From positions 20,422-84,421 of the forward strand of contig JADZEB010000037.1 of NCBI GenBank assembly GCA_020850755.1: a stretch of DNA of 64,000 bases, read 5' to 3'. This DNA comes from Alphaproteobacteria bacterium. GTDB taxonomy: Bacteria > Pseudomonadota > Alphaproteobacteria > Acetobacterales > Acetobacteraceae. Of the stretch, positions 47,806 to 56,128 are shown piece after piece (position 1 is the first letter of the stretch; every line of letters begins with the position of its first letter). The position numbers were made by a program, and so were the translations under genes. A model generated the notes under the pieces. That model did no database searches, was not told the origin of the DNA, and saw only the letters and a program-made list of their open reading frames with translations.

Positions 47806-49118
47806 TGGCCGCGCGCCCCGACGCCTCGCGCGCGCCGCGATTTCCGCTCTCGCCCGCGCTTGCCGCCGCCTCGGCCGCGATCGGGGCGGGCCTCGATCGC
47901 CTCGGCGCCGACCTCGATGCGCTGGTCTCGGTCGATACCACCTATCCGCCCGGCGCCAACTATGCGGCGATCGCCGACTGGCTGGAGGCGCGGCTCGGCC
48001 CGCTCGGCTTCGCCTGCCGGCGGGTCGAGGTGCCGCGCGAGCGCTGGGACGTTCCCGGCCTCGGCGCGGCCGGGGCGCGGGTGAACCTGATCGCCGCGCG
48101 CGAGGGGCCGGGCGAGCCCGAGCCGCTCTCGATCTACGCGCACACCGATGTCGTGCCCGCCGGCAGCGGCTGGACCCGCCCGCCCTTCCGCGCCACCCGC
48201 GCGGGCGATCGCTTCTACGGGCGCGGCGTTTCCGACATGAAGGGCACCATCGCCAGCCTGCTCGCCGCGCTCGATGCGGCGGCGGCGCATGGCGTGGCCT
48301 TGCGCTACAGCCCGCGCCTGTTGTTCTGCACCGACGAGGAGGGCGGCGCCTATCCCGGCATCCGCTGGCTGGCCGAGCAGGGCGAGGTGAAGGGCCATCT
48401 TTTGTGCATGGACGGCTCGGCCGCGCCGCGCCTCTGGGCGGGCAGCTTCGGCTCGATCGACCTGCGTGTCATCGTGCATGGCAAGGCCGGGCATTCGGGC
48501 AATCGCGGCTCGGGCGAGAACGCGCTGGAAAAGGCGATCCCGATCCTGAACGCGCTGATGGCGCTGAAGGCGCGGGTGGAGAAGCGCGAAAGCGCACTCC
48601 CGCCGCCGCCGCGCGACAAGGGCCGCCCGCTCTCGGCGCTGCTTTCCGTCACCGTGATGCAGGCCGGCACCAAGGCCAACGTGATCCCCGAGCGCTGCGA
48701 GATCACGGTCAACCGCCGCACCATGCCCGAGGAAAGCGACGCGGCGGCGATCGCCGAGATCGAGGCCGCCGTGCGCGCCGCCGCGGGCGAGGCGAATGCG
48801 CGCGTCGATACCGTGGTGCAGGGACATCTCGCCCCGGTGCTCGATGCCGATCGCGGCCCGCACTGGCCGCGCTGGGTGCGCTGCGCCGCCGCCGCCTGGG
48901 GCTGGCGGGCCGAGGATTATGTCCGCTTCGGCGGCTCGGGCTCCTCCGACATGGGCTGGGTGCAGCGCGCCGGCATGCAGGAGATCCTGATGGGCGGGCT
49001 GTCGCGGCCCGAGAACAACATCCACGCCCCGGACGAGAATGTGGCGATCACCGATCTGGTGGCGCTCGCGCGTGCAATCCTGTTCTATATCAGCAGGGAT
49101 GCCGCGCCGGAGGGCTGA
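47805..49118 (+). CDS. M20 metallopeptidase (ArgE/DapE type), canonical active site
   Basis: A 437-residue amidohydrolase with the complete di-zinc set: YAHTDVVPAG, GRGVSDMKG, CTDEEGGAYPG (general base Glu plus ligand), MDGS as the next acidic ligand, and NNIHAPDENV with the C-terminal His. The dimerisation lid carries VHGKAGHSGNRGSGEN. It should cleave an N-acyl or carbamoyl amide or a small peptide. Translational coupling with the ureohydrolase homologue and the downstream importer suggests that it processes the imported compound. Confidence 0.9.
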   Translation: MAARPDASRAPRFPLSPALAAASAAIGAGLDRLGADLDALVSVDTTYPPGANYAAIADWLEARLGPLGFACRRVEVPRERWDVPGLGAAGARVNLIAAREGPGEPEPLSIYAHTDVVPAGSGWTRPPFRATRAGDRFYGRGVSDMKGTIASLLAALDAAAAHGVALRYSPRLLFCTDEEGGAYPGIRWLAEQGEVKGHLLCMDGSAAPRLWAGSFGSIDLRVIVHGKAGHSGNRGSGENALEKAIPILNALMALKARVEKRESALPPPPRDKGRPLSALLSVTVMQAGTKANVIPERCEITVNRRTMPEESDAAAIAEIEAAVRAAAGEANARVDTVVQGHLAPVLDADRGPHWPRWVRCAAAAWGWRAEDYVRFGGSGSSDMGWVQRAGMQEILMGGLSRPENNIHAPDENVAITDLVALARAILFYISRDAAPEG

Positions 49119-49189
49119 TCGCCACCGGCGCGGCACGGGGACGGCACAGAAGAAGAAGCCTGCGAACCAGCCAGGGAGAGGAGGGCATC

Positions 49190-50776
49190 ATGTCTCAGAC
49201 CCGATTCGGGCGCCGCGATGTGCTGAAGGGTGGCGCCGCGCTTGGCGCATTGGCCGCCACCGGACAATTCGCCGCGCGCGGCGCGCACGCGCAAGGCGCG
49301 GCCGGAACGCCAAGGCGCGGCGGCACGCTGCGCGTCTCGGTCAGCCAGCGCGTCAACCACCTCAATCCGCTGACGCACATCAACAACCCCGAATACATGA
49401 TCGGGGAGATGATGTATGCGGGCCTGACACGGCTTGCCGCCACCGGCATGGCACCCGAGCCCGACCTCGCCGAGCGCTGGGAAGCGACGCCGGACGCGAC
49501 GCAATGGACCTTCACCCTGCGCGAGGGGTTGACCTTCCATCACGGCCCGGCGGTGACGGCAAAGGACGTGGTCGCCACCTTCCGCGCCATCCTCGACCCC
49601 GCCACCGCCAGCCCCGGGCGGCGCAATGTCGGCCCGATCAAGAGCGTGACCGATATCGATGCGCGCCGCGTGCGCTTCGAGCTCGATGGCAGCTTCGCCG
49701 ACTTCCCGGTGAATCTCGCCTACTCGAATGCGCGCATCGCGCCGGCCGCGATCCTGGAGCGCGACGTGAAGGCGCTCGATACCGCGGGTTATGGTGCGGG
49801 CCCCTTCAAGCTCGCCCGCTACGAGCCGGGGCGGATGGTGCGGGTCGAGCGCTTCGAGGGCTACTACAATCGCGGCCGGCCCTATCTCGATGCGGTCGAG
49901 CAGGTTCTCTATCCCGACCTCGCCGCCGAAACCGCGGCGATCGTCAATGCCGAGACCGACATCCTGCTGCTGGGCCAGCCCTCGGACTTCCCGCGCCTGT
50001 CGCGCACCCAGGGCGTGGTGGCGATGCGCACGCCCTCGGGGCGGTTCCACAATCTCGTCCTGCGCATGGACACGCCCCCCTTCAACGACATCCGCGTGCG
50101 CCGCGCCCTGCAGATGGCGCTCGACCGGCAGGCCTGCCTCGACCTGGTGTTCGAGGGGCTGGGGCGCGTGGCCACTGCCAGCCCGATCAGCCCGGAAGAC
50201 CGCTTCCACGAGGCGGTGCCGGCGCCGCGGCGCGATGTCGCGGGCGCGCGCCGCCTGCTCGCCGAGGCCGGGCACCCGCAGGGCCTCAAGATCGCGCTCG
50301 CCTGCGCCAACCGTCCGCCCACGCGCACCGCGCTTGGTGTTGCGATCAAGGAGCTGGTGCGCCCGGCCGGGTTCGACATCGATGTGCAGACCATCCCCTA
50401 CGACACCTACATCGCCAACATCTGGCGCAAGGGCAACTTCTACGTGGGCACCTTCAACATGCAGGCCCACGAGGATGCGATGTACACGCTGCTGTTCACC
50501 TCGGACGCGCCGTGGAACGACGCGCAATGGAACAATCGCCGCTTCGACGAGCTGATCTACGGCGCACGGCGCACGCTCGATAACAACCGCCGCAAGGAGA
50601 TGTATGCCGAGGCGCAGCGGCTGATGGTTTCCGAGGTGCCCTACCTGATCCCCTTCTACGAGGATCTGCTGTCGTTCCGCCGGCCCTATGTGCAGGGCTA
50701 CAACCTGCATCCGCGCGGGGGCGTGTTCATGCTGGAGAATGTCTGGCTGGCCGAGGGCGCGCCGCGCCGCGGCTGA
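49190..50776 (+). CDS. Dpp/Opp-family ABC importer, periplasmic substrate-binding protein
   Basis: A 528-residue family-5 solute-binding protein. The N terminus is a twin-arginine signal (TRFGRRDVLKGGAALGALAA), with cleavage expected near AHAQ. The mature part shows RRGGTLRVSV, LNPLTHINNPEYMIGEMMYAGL, the SBP5 block PDLAERWEATPDATQWTFTLREGLTF (first part visible as PDLAERWEATPD), and FNDIRVRRALQMALDR. Ligands of this family are peptides, opines, glutathione or nickel complexes. The adjacent peptidases favour a peptide or N-acyl amino acid. Strong AGGGAGAGGAGG precedes the ATG. Confidence 0.92.
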   Translation: MSQTRFGRRDVLKGGAALGALAATGQFAARGAHAQGAAGTPRRGGTLRVSVSQRVNHLNPLTHINNPEYMIGEMMYAGLTRLAATGMAPEPDLAERWEATPDATQWTFTLREGLTFHHGPAVTAKDVVATFRAILDPATASPGRRNVGPIKSVTDIDARRVRFELDGSFADFPVNLAYSNARIAPAAILERDVKALDTAGYGAGPFKLARYEPGRMVRVERFEGYYNRGRPYLDAVEQVLYPDLAAETAAIVNAETDILLLGQPSDFPRLSRTQGVVAMRTPSGRFHNLVLRMDTPPFNDIRVRRALQMALDRQACLDLVFEGLGRVATASPISPEDRFHEAVPAPRRDVAGARRLLAEAGHPQGLKIALACANRPPTRTALGVAIKELVRPAGFDIDVQTIPYDTYIANIWRKGNFYVGTFNMQAHEDAMYTLLFTSDAPWNDAQWNNRRFDELIYGARRTLDNNRRKEMYAEAQRLMVSEVPYLIPFYEDLLSFRRPYVQGYNLHPRGGVFMLENVWLAEGAPRRG

Positions 50777-50850
50777 GGGGCGGCGGCACGGGCGCGCCAG
50801 CGGATCGCCGGGCAATGCGGATTGCGGCGTCGATGTGTGGGACGCCGGCC

Positions 50851-50874
50851 GGCGCTGGCCTTCGGGCCGGCGCC
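50851..50874 (+). promoter_or_regulatory. Intercistronic hairpin with CUUCGG tetraloop
   Basis: GGCGCTGGCC pairs with GGCCGGCGCC around TTCG, giving an exceptionally stable 10-bp stem (one G-U pair). It lies about 75 bases after the binding-protein stop and 66 before the permease. No U-tract follows. Such hairpins commonly stabilise the binding-protein message relative to the permease genes. Confidence 0.65.
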
Positions 50875-50939
50875 GGCACGCCGCCGCGCCTTGCCTCTTG
50901 TGGCCGTGACGCGGCGGCCGCGCCCGGGTGCGGCCTCCC

Positions 50940-51890
50940 ATGTCGCTGAACTATCTCCTCAAGCGGCTCCTGGCCACGCTGCTCACGCTCTGGCTGGTGA
51001 GCCTCGTGGTGTTCGGCATCACCCAGGTGCTGCCCGGCAACGCCGCGCAGATGATCCTGGGCGAGTTCGCCACCCCCGAGGCGCTGGAAGCGCTGGAGAG
51101 GCGGCTCGGCCTCGATGCGCCGGTCTGGCTGCAATATGCGCGCTGGGCCGGCGGCATCCTGGTCGGCGACTGGGGCACCTCCACCGGCACGAGCCTGCCG
51201 GTGTTCGGCCAGGTGGTGGAGAATCTCGGCCGCTCGATGGTGCTGGCCGGCATCGCCCTGTTCGTGGTGACGCTCCTTGCCGTGCCGCTCGGCGTGATGG
51301 CGGCGGTACGCCGCGGCGGCGTGGTCGATGCCTCGGTCTCGGTGTTCTCCTATCTTGGCGTCAGCCTGCCCGAATTCGTCACCGCGACGCTGTTGGTGGT
51401 GTTCCTGGCCCGCCCCGAGATCGGGCTTTTCCCTGCCGGCGGCTATGCGCCGCTTTCGGCCGGGCTGTGGCCGTTCCTGTCGCACCTGATCCTGCCGGTC
51501 TCGGCGCTGACGCTGATCCTGATGGCGCATATCAGCCGCCAGACCCGCAGCGAAATGGTCGATGTGCTGGGCGCGGAGTTCGTGCGCACGGCGACACTGA
51601 AGGGCTTGTCGCGCCGGCAGGTACTGGTCAAGCACGCGCTGCGCAACGCCATGCTGCCCACCGTCACGGTGATCGCGCTTGATGTCGGCTACCTGATCGG
51701 CGGCATCGTCGTGGTCGAGGAGGTGTTCGCCTTCCCCGGCCTTGGCCGGCTCTTGCTGTTCGCGATCCAGAACCGCGACCTGCCCCTGCTCCAGGGTGCC
51801 GCCGTGACCATGGCCGGCGTCTATGCCCTGGCCAACCTTGCCGCCGATCTGGCCTATGCCTGGCTCGATCGGCGCATCCAGTACGAATAG
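50940..51890 (+). CDS. Dpp/Opp-family ABC importer, permease (DppB type)
   Basis: A 316-residue membrane protein with six helices. It starts LNYLLKRLLATLLTLWLVSLVVF, typical of DppB, with PGNAAQMILGE as the periplasmic loop after the first helix. The EAA-like cytoplasmic loop is VLGAEFVRTATLKGLSRRQVLVKHALRNAMLP, of which EFVRTATLKGLSRRQVLVKH is the ATPase-contacting part. VVVEEVFAFPGLGRLL follows. It pairs with the next permease. GTG 50928 is in frame but ATG 50940 fits better. Confidence 0.92.
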   Translation: MSLNYLLKRLLATLLTLWLVSLVVFGITQVLPGNAAQMILGEFATPEALEALERRLGLDAPVWLQYARWAGGILVGDWGTSTGTSLPVFGQVVENLGRSMVLAGIALFVVTLLAVPLGVMAAVRRGGVVDASVSVFSYLGVSLPEFVTATLLVVFLARPEIGLFPAGGYAPLSAGLWPFLSHLILPVSALTLILMAHISRQTRSEMVDVLGAEFVRTATLKGLSRRQVLVKHALRNAMLPTVTVIALDVGYLIGGIVVVEEVFAFPGLGRLLLFAIQNRDLPLLQGAAVTMAGVYALANLAADLAYAWLDRRIQYE

Positions 51891-51911
51891 CGCGGCGGGG
51901 GAGGGCGGGGC

Positions 51912-52748
51912 ATGGCACGCGTCGGCCGCATCCTGCTGCGCTCACCCATGGGCGTGATCGGCGGTGCGCTCCTGCTGCTCTGCCTCGGGCTGGTGCTGTT
52001 CGGCCCCGCGCTTGCCCCCTACGACCCGACGCGCTTCCACCCGGCCGAGCGGCTGCAAGGCCCGTCGGGCGCGTTCTGGATGGGCACCGACCAGTTCGGC
52101 CGCGACATCCTCTCGCGCGTGCTGGCGGGCGCGCGCGCGACCATCCTGTTCGGCGTCATCGCCACCGCGCTCGGCACCGCGCTCGGCACCACCATCGGGC
52201 TCGCCTCGGGCTTCGCCGGCGGGCGCATCGACGAGGTGGTGATGCGCTTCAACGATTCGCTCCTGGCGATACCGGGGCTGCTGAAGGCGCTTTTGATCGT
52301 CACCGTGCTCGGCCCTTCCACCACCAACGCCATGCTGGCGGTGGCGATCGCGACCGCGCCATCGATGGCGCGCATCGCGCGCTCGGTCACGCTCAGCGTG
52401 CGCGCGCGCGATTATGTCGCCGCCGCCATCGCGCGCGGGGAAGGCGCGGCCTTCATCATGGCGCGCGAGATGCTGCCCAACGTGATCGCCCCGGTGATCG
52501 TGGAAAGCACGATCCGCGTCGCCTTCGCGATCATGACCGGGGCGACGCTTTCCTTCCTCGGCATGGGCGCGCAGCCGCCGGCTTCCGACTGGGGGCTGAT
52601 GATCGCGGAAGCGCGCAACTTCATGCACCGCAATCCGTGGATGGTGGTCTGGCCGGGCCTCTCGATCGCCATGGTGGCGATCGCCTTCAACCTGTTCGGC
52701 GACGCGCTTCGCGATGCGCTCAACCCGCGCAGCGGGCACGGACGATGA
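51912..52748 (+). CDS. Dpp/Opp-family ABC importer, permease (DppC type)
   Basis: A 278-residue membrane protein with the DppC N-terminal layout: one helix, then APYDPTRFHPAERLQGPSG and FWMGTDQFGRDILSRVLAGAR. The EAA-like loop is ARDYVAAAIARGEGAAFIMAREMLPN. The C-terminal segment is SFLGMGAQPPASDWGLMI. It starts 21 bases after the first permease; its stop overlaps the ATPase ATG by four bases. Confidence 0.92.
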   Translation: MARVGRILLRSPMGVIGGALLLLCLGLVLFGPALAPYDPTRFHPAERLQGPSGAFWMGTDQFGRDILSRVLAGARATILFGVIATALGTALGTTIGLASGFAGGRIDEVVMRFNDSLLAIPGLLKALLIVTVLGPSTTNAMLAVAIATAPSMARIARSVTLSVRARDYVAAAIARGEGAAFIMAREMLPNVIAPVIVESTIRVAFAIMTGATLSFLGMGAQPPASDWGLMIAEARNFMHRNPWMVVWPGLSIAMVAIAFNLFGDALRDALNPRSGHGR

Positions 52749-54862
52749 ACGCGCCGGACAGCATCGAGGGCCTGTCGATCGACGGCCTCTCGGTCAGCTA
52801 CCGCACCGCGCGCGGCAATCTCTCCGTGCTGCGCGATGTATCGCTGGCGATCGCGCCGGGCGAGGTGGTGGGGCTGGTGGGTGAATCGGGCTCGGGCAAG
52901 TCCACCCTTGCCTATGCGATCGTGAACTATCTCGCCGAGAATGCGCGGGTGGAGGGCGGGAGCATCCGCTTCGCGGGCGAGCCACTGCTCGGCGCCGCGC
53001 CGGACCGGCTGGCCGCGATCCGCGGCAAGCTGGTCGGCATGGTCTACCAGGACCCCTCGACCGCGCTCAATCCGGCGCTGCGGCTGGGCGAGCAGGTGGC
53101 CGAGGTGCTGCGCCGCCACGAGGGGCTGGATGCGCGCGCGGCCGCGGCGCGCACGGCCGAGCTCCTGGCGATGGTGCGCCTGCCCGATCCGCGCTTCATC
53201 ATGCGCCGCTTCCCGCACGAGGTTTCGGGGGGCGAGAAGCAGCGCGTGCTGATCGCGATGGCCTTCGCCTGCCGCCCGCGCCTGCTGGTGTTCGACGAGC
53301 CCACCACCGCGCTCGACGCAACCACCGCGGCCTCGATCCTCGACCTGATCCGCGCCTTGCAGGCGGAAACCGGTGCGGCGGTGCTGTATATCACCCATGA
53401 TCTCGGCATCGTCGCGCAGATCACGCGGCGCATCGCCGTGATCTATGGCGGGGCGATCGTCGAGGCGGGCGAGACCGCGCGCGTGCTGCGCGCGCCGCGG
53501 CATTTCTACACCCGCATGCTGCTGGCCTCCGCGCCCAACCCGTTCAGCGCCGATGCCCGCCTGCACCGCCGGCTGGTCTCGTTCCACGGCCTGCCGCCCG
53601 ACCTGCACGCCCCGCCGCCGGGCTGCATCTTCGCCGCGCGCTGCCCGGCCGTGCGCGACGCCTGCCGCGAGGGCGTGCGCGCGCTGGATGGCCCGTCCGC
53701 GCAGCGCAGCGCCTGCCTGCGCGCCGAGGAGGCGGCGGGCTTCGACCTGCTCGCGGCCGAGCCCGTGCGGCCCGCGATCGTCGCCGGCGCCCAGGCGGCG
53801 GGACGCACCGAGGCGCCGCTGTTCAGCGCCGAGGAGGTGCGCGTCGAGTATGTCCGCCATCCGCTGCTCGACCAGATCATGCGCCGGCCGGCAAGCCGCG
53901 TCTCCGCCGTGGCGGGCGTGTCCTTCGCGCTGGCCGAAGGCGAGACGCTTGGCCTGATCGGCGAATCGGGCTGCGGCAAGTCCACGCTCGCGCGCGCGCT
54001 GGTGGGCTTGCGCCCCTTCGCGGGACGCTTGCGGCTCGGCGATCTGGCGGCCGAGGGCGGCGGCGCCTTCCCGCCCGGCTGGCGGCGCGCCGCCCAGATC
54101 GTGTTCCAGCACCCGGACCAGTCGCTCAATCCGCGCATGCGCGTGGGCGAGATCATCGGCCGCCCCTTGCGCCTGCACCAGGGCCTTGCCGGCGCGGCGC
54201 TGGAGAAGGCCGCCGCCGGCTGGCTCGACCGCGTGCGCCTGCCGGGAAGCTATGCGCGCCGCTTCCCGCACGAGCTTTCGGGGGGCGAGAAGCAGCGCGT
54301 GGCGATTGCGCGCGCCTTCGCGCCCGGCCCGCGCCTGGTGGTGGCCGACGAGGTCACCTCGGGCCTCGATGTCTCGGTGCAGGCGGCGATCCTGAACCTG
54401 CTCGCCGAGCTGCAGGAGACCGAGCGCACGGCGATGATCCTGATCAGCCACGACCTCAACATGGTGCAGCGCTTCGCCGATCGCATCGCGGTGATGTATC
54501 TCGGCCAGATCGTCGAGGAGCGGCGGGTCAGCGGCCCGCTCGCCCCGCCCTTGCATCCCTATGCCGAGGCGCTGCTGGCCGCCGCGCCGGTGCCCGAGCC
54601 GGGGCTTGCGGCGCGCCGCGTGCGCCTCGATGGCGCGCTGCCGAGCCCGGCCAACCCGCCGCCCGGCTGCCGCTTCACCACGCGCTGCCCGCGCCGCCTG
54701 GGCGATGTCTGCGACACGCCCCCGCCCTGGCGCGCGCTCGGCCCCGGGCATCGCGCTCTCTGCCATATCGAGCCCGCCGCGCTTGCTGCCATTCCGCCGA
54801 TCTGGGACCGCGCCGACAGCGGTTCCGGAGGCGGCCCCGACAAAGAAGGAGCCCCGCCATGA
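52745..54862 (+). CDS. Fused ABC importer ATPase (DppD-DppF in one chain)
   Basis: A 705-residue protein with two complete nucleotide-binding domains. Domain 1 has GESGSGKSTLAY near residue 45, FPHEVSGGEKQRVLIAMA and LLVFDEPTTALD. Domain 2 (from about residue 360) has GESGCGKSTLARALVGLRPF, FPHELSGGEKQRVAIARA and LVVADEVTSGLD. In domain 2 the Walker B Glu is followed by Val, which is common in this group. Each half ends with the oligopeptide-transporter C-terminal Cys motif (GCIFAARCPAVRDAC; GCRFTTRCPRRLGDVC). It couples ATP hydrolysis to uptake. It overlaps both neighbours by four bases. Confidence 0.93.
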   Translation: MNAPDSIEGLSIDGLSVSYRTARGNLSVLRDVSLAIAPGEVVGLVGESGSGKSTLAYAIVNYLAENARVEGGSIRFAGEPLLGAAPDRLAAIRGKLVGMVYQDPSTALNPALRLGEQVAEVLRRHEGLDARAAAARTAELLAMVRLPDPRFIMRRFPHEVSGGEKQRVLIAMAFACRPRLLVFDEPTTALDATTAASILDLIRALQAETGAAVLYITHDLGIVAQITRRIAVIYGGAIVEAGETARVLRAPRHFYTRMLLASAPNPFSADARLHRRLVSFHGLPPDLHAPPPGCIFAARCPAVRDACREGVRALDGPSAQRSACLRAEEAAGFDLLAAEPVRPAIVAGAQAAGRTEAPLFSAEEVRVEYVRHPLLDQIMRRPASRVSAVAGVSFALAEGETLGLIGESGCGKSTLARALVGLRPFAGRLRLGDLAAEGGGAFPPGWRRAAQIVFQHPDQSLNPRMRVGEIIGRPLRLHQGLAGAALEKAAAGWLDRVRLPGSYARRFPHELSGGEKQRVAIARAFAPGPRLVVADEVTSGLDVSVQAAILNLLAELQETERTAMILISHDLNMVQRFADRIAVMYLGQIVEERRVSGPLAPPLHPYAEALLAAAPVPEPGLAARRVRLDGALPSPANPPPGCRFTTRCPRRLGDVCDTPPPWRALGPGHRALCHIEPAALAAIPPIWDRADSGSGGGPDKEGAPP

Positions 54863-56094
54863 CCGACAAGAAAGCGCTCGCCGATGCCGCCGCCGCCGCC
54901 GTCGATACCGGCGAGCTCGTGCGGCTGCTGCAGAAGATGGTGCAGATCCGCAGCTATTCGGCCGGCGGCGAGGAAGGCACCATCGCGCGCTACATGCAGG
55001 ACTATCTGTCGCGCATGGGGCTCGACTCGAAGCTCCAGGAGGTGCAGCCCAACCGCTACAACGTGCTCTCGACCCTCAAAGGCACGGGTGGCGGCGGCGG
55101 CGAGGCGCATAGCCTGATGTTCAACGGCCATCTCGACACCAACCCGGCCGGCGAGGGCTGGACCAAGGACCCGCTCGGCGGCGAGGTGGACGAGAAGTTC
55201 ATCTACGGCATCGGCGTGTCCAACATGAAGGCGGCGGACGCGGCCTATGTCGGCGGGCTTGCCGGCGTGATGAAGGCCGGCATCAAGTTGCGCGCCGACG
55301 TGCTGCTCGCGCATGTGGTGGGCGAGCTGCAGGGCGGCGTCGGCACCGTGCACATGATCAAGTCGGGCGTGCGCACCGACCGCTTCATCGTCGGGGAGCC
55401 GACCGACTGCAACGCGGTGACGATGCATGCCGGCTCGATCGAGGTGGAACTGACGGTGTTCGGCAGGACGCGGCATCTTTCCAAGATGGAGGAGGCGGTC
55501 GATGCCATCGCCATCACCATCGAGGCGCTGGAGCGGTTCAAGGCGATGCGCTTCACCGGCCCCGACACGCCCGACCACAAGGCGGTGCGGCGCGTCGCCT
55601 GCGGCGTGATCCGCGGCGGGCTCGGCCCCGAGTTCCACGAATGGCGCCCCTCGCTGATGGCCGATCGCTGCATGATCAAGTTCTCGGCCCGCTTCTCGGT
55701 CGGGCAGACGCCGGAGACGGTGCTGGCCGATCTCGCCCGCGAGATGGAGGTGCTGAAGGCGCGCCACCCCGGCATGGACTACCAGCTCAAGCGCAATGCC
55801 GAGGGCCAGCGCCTGTTCATGGGGCCCTTCGCCGTCAACCGCAACGCCGACATCGTCCAGACCATGGTGCGCGCGCACCGCGCCGTGACCGGCCACGATC
55901 CCGAGGTGGGGCCGGTGGGTCCGGCGCGGTTCTACGGCACCGATGCCGCGCACCTTGCCGATGCGGGCATGATCGGCCTCGTCTACGGCCCGGGCGGGCG
56001 TTACAACACCATGCCCGACGAGCGCGTCGATCTGCCCGACCTGTTCACCGCGGCGCGGGTCTATGCGCGGGCGATCGTCGAGACCTGCCTGTAG
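54859..56094 (+). CDS. M20-family protein with altered metal ligands
   Basis: A 411-residue protein overlapping the ATPase stop (ATGA). The M20 fold is recognisable: LLQKMVQIRSYSAGGEEGTIA, FNGHLDTNPAGEGWTKDP, IVGEPTDCNAVTMHAG and the lid domain. The bridging Asp of GxGxxDMKG is Asn here (GIGVSNMKA). The Glu-Glu pair of DEEGG is GELQGG, and the C-terminal ligand region reads GGRYNTMPDERV without the usual His. It may be a pseudoenzyme, a ligand-binding accessory of the transporter, or a hydrolase with a different metal arrangement. It is the last gene of the operon. Confidence 0.82.
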   Translation: MTDKKALADAAAAAVDTGELVRLLQKMVQIRSYSAGGEEGTIARYMQDYLSRMGLDSKLQEVQPNRYNVLSTLKGTGGGGGEAHSLMFNGHLDTNPAGEGWTKDPLGGEVDEKFIYGIGVSNMKAADAAYVGGLAGVMKAGIKLRADVLLAHVVGELQGGVGTVHMIKSGVRTDRFIVGEPTDCNAVTMHAGSIEVELTVFGRTRHLSKMEEAVDAIAITIEALERFKAMRFTGPDTPDHKAVRRVACGVIRGGLGPEFHEWRPSLMADRCMIKFSARFSVGQTPETVLADLAREMEVLKARHPGMDYQLKRNAEGQRLFMGPFAVNRNADIVQTMVRAHRAVTGHDPEVGPVGPARFYGTDAAHLADAGMIGLVYGPGGRYNTMPDERVDLPDLFTAARVYARAIVETCL

Positions 56095-56128
56095 CGGCGC
56101 ATGGCATATGAGGAAATATGCAGGCGCG

